Shown piece by piece: positions 15,997-17,529 of a DNA stretch of 17,529 nt. Position 1 is the stretch's first letter, and every line of letters begins with the position of its first letter. Source of the DNA: Herminiimonas sp. (GTDB taxonomy: Bacteria > Pseudomonadota > Gammaproteobacteria > Burkholderiales > Burkholderiaceae); NCBI GenBank assembly GCA_014377155.1, contig JACMQD010000400.1, positions 1-17,529 on the forward strand. The letters run 5' to 3'. Below the pieces are notes generated by a model. It saw only the letters and a list, made by a program, of their open reading frames with translations, was not told the origin of the DNA and did no database searches. A program made the translations under genes and the position numbers.

Positions 15997-16974
15997 TCAA
16001 ATTCGATCGGTGGCGGACACGGCGAGGTTTCCGGCTTCCTTGAAAAAACCGCGTGCCTGTTCGGCATCGCGCGCAATGGCCGCGGTCAGGGTCGGCAGGT
16101 CATGGTATTTTTCTTCGTCCCGCAATTTTTTCAGGAATTCTACCCGTATCAATTTGCCGTAGCATTGTTGCGCATAGTCGAACACATGAGTTTCGAGCAG
16201 CACGCGACCACTGTCGTCGACAGTCGGGCGCACACCGAGGCTGGCCACCGCCGGCAACGGCCGGTCGGCCAGTCCGTGCACCTGCACCACGAAAATACCG
16301 GACAGGGCGGGGCGCTTGTGAGCAATGCGAAGGTTCAGCGTCGGAAAGCCCAGTGTACGACCGAGCTTTTGGCCGTGGATCACGTGGCCAGATACAGCAT
16401 ACGGATGTCCGAGCAGACGATGTGCATGCGCCAGATCGCCTTCCGCCAGCGCCTGCCGAATCGCCGATGAGGAGACACGTGCGCCGTTATGCATTACGGT
16501 GGGCATTGCCTCGACATGAAATCCCCAGTGCCGGCCCGCCTCGATCAGCATGGCGACATTGCCGGCGCGTCGTGCACCATAGCGAAAATCTTCTCCGACC
16601 ATCAGCCATTTGACATGCAGGCCATTGACGAGGATGTTTTCGACGAATTCGTCCGGCGTCAGTGCGGCGAAATGCGCATTGAAATGTTCGACGATGACCC
16701 GTGCCACGCCGGCGTTTGCCAGGGATTGCAGTTTGTCGCGCAGGTTGGCGATACGGGTCGGCGCGCGCAGCAGGTCGCCGGCCAACTGCGCAAAAAATTC
16801 ACGCGGATGCGGCTCGAAGGTCATCACGGCAGTCTCGACACCCAGGCTCGCAGCGGCCTGATACATCCGCGCAAGCAGGGCCTGATGGCCACGATGCACG
16901 CCATCGAAATTACCGATCGCCAGGGCACAAGGCGCTTGCGATTCGGGGTTGGGAAGTCCGCGGAAAACCTTCAT
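15997..16974 (-). CDS. ribF: Bifunctional riboflavin kinase / FAD synthetase
   Basis: The 325-residue protein has an N-terminal nucleotidyltransferase domain: AIGNFDGVHRGHQALL (19-34, the HxGH-like ATP site), MTFEPHP (51-57), VGEDFRYG (126-133) and VSSSAIRQAL (167-176). The C-terminal riboflavin kinase domain has GRTLGFPTLNL (205-215), SGIFVV (225-230) and ETHVFDY (261-267). It makes FMN and then FAD from riboflavin. ATG 16974 gives the family-typical N-terminus MKVFRGLP; the frame is open to 17088, but those residues are not family-like and overlap the upstream mtfA-like gene. No strong ribosome-binding site precedes it. FAD and FMN made here serve flavoproteins such as CoaC and the nitroreductase, but that link is general. 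Confidence 0.97.
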   Translation of the reverse strand: MKVFRGLPNPESQAPCALAIGNFDGVHRGHQALLARMYQAAASLGVETAVMTFEPHPREFFAQLAGDLLRAPTRIANLRDKLQSLANAGVARVIVEHFNAHFAALTPDEFVENILVNGLHVKWLMVGEDFRYGARRAGNVAMLIEAGRHWGFHVEAMPTVMHNGARVSSSAIRQALAEGDLAHAHRLLGHPYAVSGHVIHGQKLGRTLGFPTLNLRIAHKRPALSGIFVVQVHGLADRPLPAVASLGVRPTVDDSGRVLLETHVFDYAQQCYGKLIRVEFLKKLRDEEKYHDLPTLTAAIARDAEQARGFFKEAGNLAVSATDRI

Positions 16975-17004
16975 ATCGGAAAAGAAGCTGTCAAATAGCC
17001 TTGG

Positions 17005-17010
17005 ATTATA
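17005..17010 (-). promoter_or_regulatory. Candidate -10 element for the ribF-ileS-lspA transcript
   Basis: A perfect TATAAT on the - strand lies about 30 bases upstream of the ribF ATG, in the 85-base gap after the mtfA-like gene. No recognisable -35 sits at the correct distance and there is no extended -10 TG, so strength is uncertain. Confidence 0.4.
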
Positions 17011-17059
17011 AATGCTTTCGCCCGAGTTTCCCGCGTCGCAAGACATAGCAGGTCCGCAA

Positions 17060-17529
17060 TCAGGGATTCGGCAGCGTATTTTGACCATAATAAAGTTGCA
17101 TCAGCCGATAAATTCCAGGGTAACACTCGGCTAGCGGCACCGGCTTGACGAAAAATGCTTCCGACGCCACTGCGAAGAATTCGGCAGGATCGATTGCCGC
17201 ATACGGATCCATGGGGAGTGTTGAAAATAATGCATCATACATCGCTGCTACCGCCGGGTCGTCGAGATCGACATCGTTCGGCAGTTGTTCCTCAAGGTTG
17301 TCGACCGCGTTACGAAAGTGGGCATAGGCGTCAGAAAACTCGCGTTGCCACTCGATGGTCCTCAGTTCTTGGTGATAAGCAGCGAGGAAAGGGGGACAGC
17401 CGTTCGCATCGCCACGACCCATGTCGATTTTGTGCACGAATTCGTGGATCAAAACATTGAAACTGGCATCCGGGTGTTCACCCTGTTCGACATCTTCCCA
17501 GGATAGGGCGATCGCGCCGCCGGCGCCCA
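17060..17529 (-). CDS. mtfA: MtfA/YeeI-like zinc-dependent peptidase (M90), N-terminus outside window
   Basis: The frame is open to the right edge of the window, so only the last 155 residues are seen. They contain SWEDVEQGEHPDASFNVLIH followed by the metalloprotease motif in IHEFVHKIDM (HEFVH) and GDANGCPP. A later glutamate-rich helix, FFAVASEAFFVKP, holds the probable third zinc ligand (E in ASEAFF). It ends with YPGIYRLMQLYYGQ. This is the M90 family, whose E. coli member MtfA binds the Mlc repressor and affects glucose phosphotransferase expression. Whether an Mlc partner exists here is unknown. The family call is strong; the symbol is by similarity. Confidence 0.9.
   Translation of the reverse strand, partial: GAGGAIALSWEDVEQGEHPDASFNVLIHEFVHKIDMGRGDANGCPPFLAAYHQELRTIEWQREFSDAYAHFRNAVDNLEEQLPNDVDLDDPAVAAMYDALFSTLPMDPYAAIDPAEFFAVASEAFFVKPVPLAECYPGIYRLMQLYYGQNTLPNP

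Noticed and set aside
14944..16470. A 508-codon open frame on the + strand opposite ileS and ribF
   Set aside because: It lies entirely antisense to two unmistakable genes and shows no domain. Long antisense frames are common opposite GC-rich, codon-biased genes.
16975..17088. Extended ribF start at 17088
   Set aside because: The added 38 residues overlap the end of the mtfA-like gene and do not resemble RibF; MKVFRGLP at 16974 is the usual start.
1..17529. Insertion sequences, prophage, CRISPR, tRNA or rRNA genes, riboswitches
   Set aside because: I found no transposase, no regularly spaced repeats, no cloverleaf-like or rRNA-like sequence and no FMN-riboswitch-like leader before ribF. The gap before ribF is only 85 bases.

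Overview
The window reads as a chromosomal segment of a betaproteobacterium, most likely order Burkholderiales and possibly family Oxalobacteraceae. This is an inference from protein flavour, moderately GC-rich codon use and gene order (dut, yidD-like, coaBC, lspA, ileS, ribF on one strand). I see no insertion sequence, prophage, CRISPR array, tRNA or rRNA, and no stretch over 300 bases without a gene. Most of the window is ordinary housekeeping and metabolic DNA; the unusual points are small-scale.

Left part, + strand (1-2845): the 3' end of an EamA/DMT exporter, a hotdog-fold acyl-CoA thioesterase and a nitroreductase are joined by start/stop overlaps and are probably one operon. After a short promoter-bearing gap comes a PBP7-type D-alanyl-D-alanine endopeptidase with a Lys/Ala-rich stretch between its signal peptide and its catalytic domain.

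Lactate-oxidation locus (2908-6425): an IclR-family regulator on the - strand is divergent from lutA and lutB, Fe-S subunits of LutABC-type L-lactate dehydrogenase. The 153-base divergent region holds two overlapping inverted repeats sharing one arm, the best operator candidates here. lutC is absent; dgkA (diacylglycerol kinase) follows lutB after 3 bases.

Amino-acid uptake (6545-8079): a periplasmic binding protein and a permease resembling the E. coli cystine system (FliY/TcyJ and YecS/TcyL) are separated by a textbook intrinsic terminator that probably lowers permease output. No ATPase gene follows; convergent genes come next.

Right part, - strand (17529 down to 8209): an MtfA-like peptidase runs off the window edge, followed by ribF (FAD synthesis), ileS, lspA (lipoprotein signal peptidase), coaBC (coenzyme A synthesis), a Cys-rich YidD-like protein, dut (dUTPase), a PDZ-containing M48-like lipoprotein whose HExxH motif reads KELAH, a terminator, and a DUF808/YedI membrane protein. 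A perfect 14-bp hairpin lies between ileS and lspA. The genes from ribF to the M48-like protein are tightly packed and could be read as one or two long transcripts.

No clearly new multi-gene system is visible. The points most worth a second look are the apparently inactivated M48 lipoprotein, the divergent YidD-like protein inside the coaBC-dut cluster, the ileS-lspA hairpin, the overlapping dyads upstream of lutA, and the terminator inside an ABC operon that lacks its ATPase.
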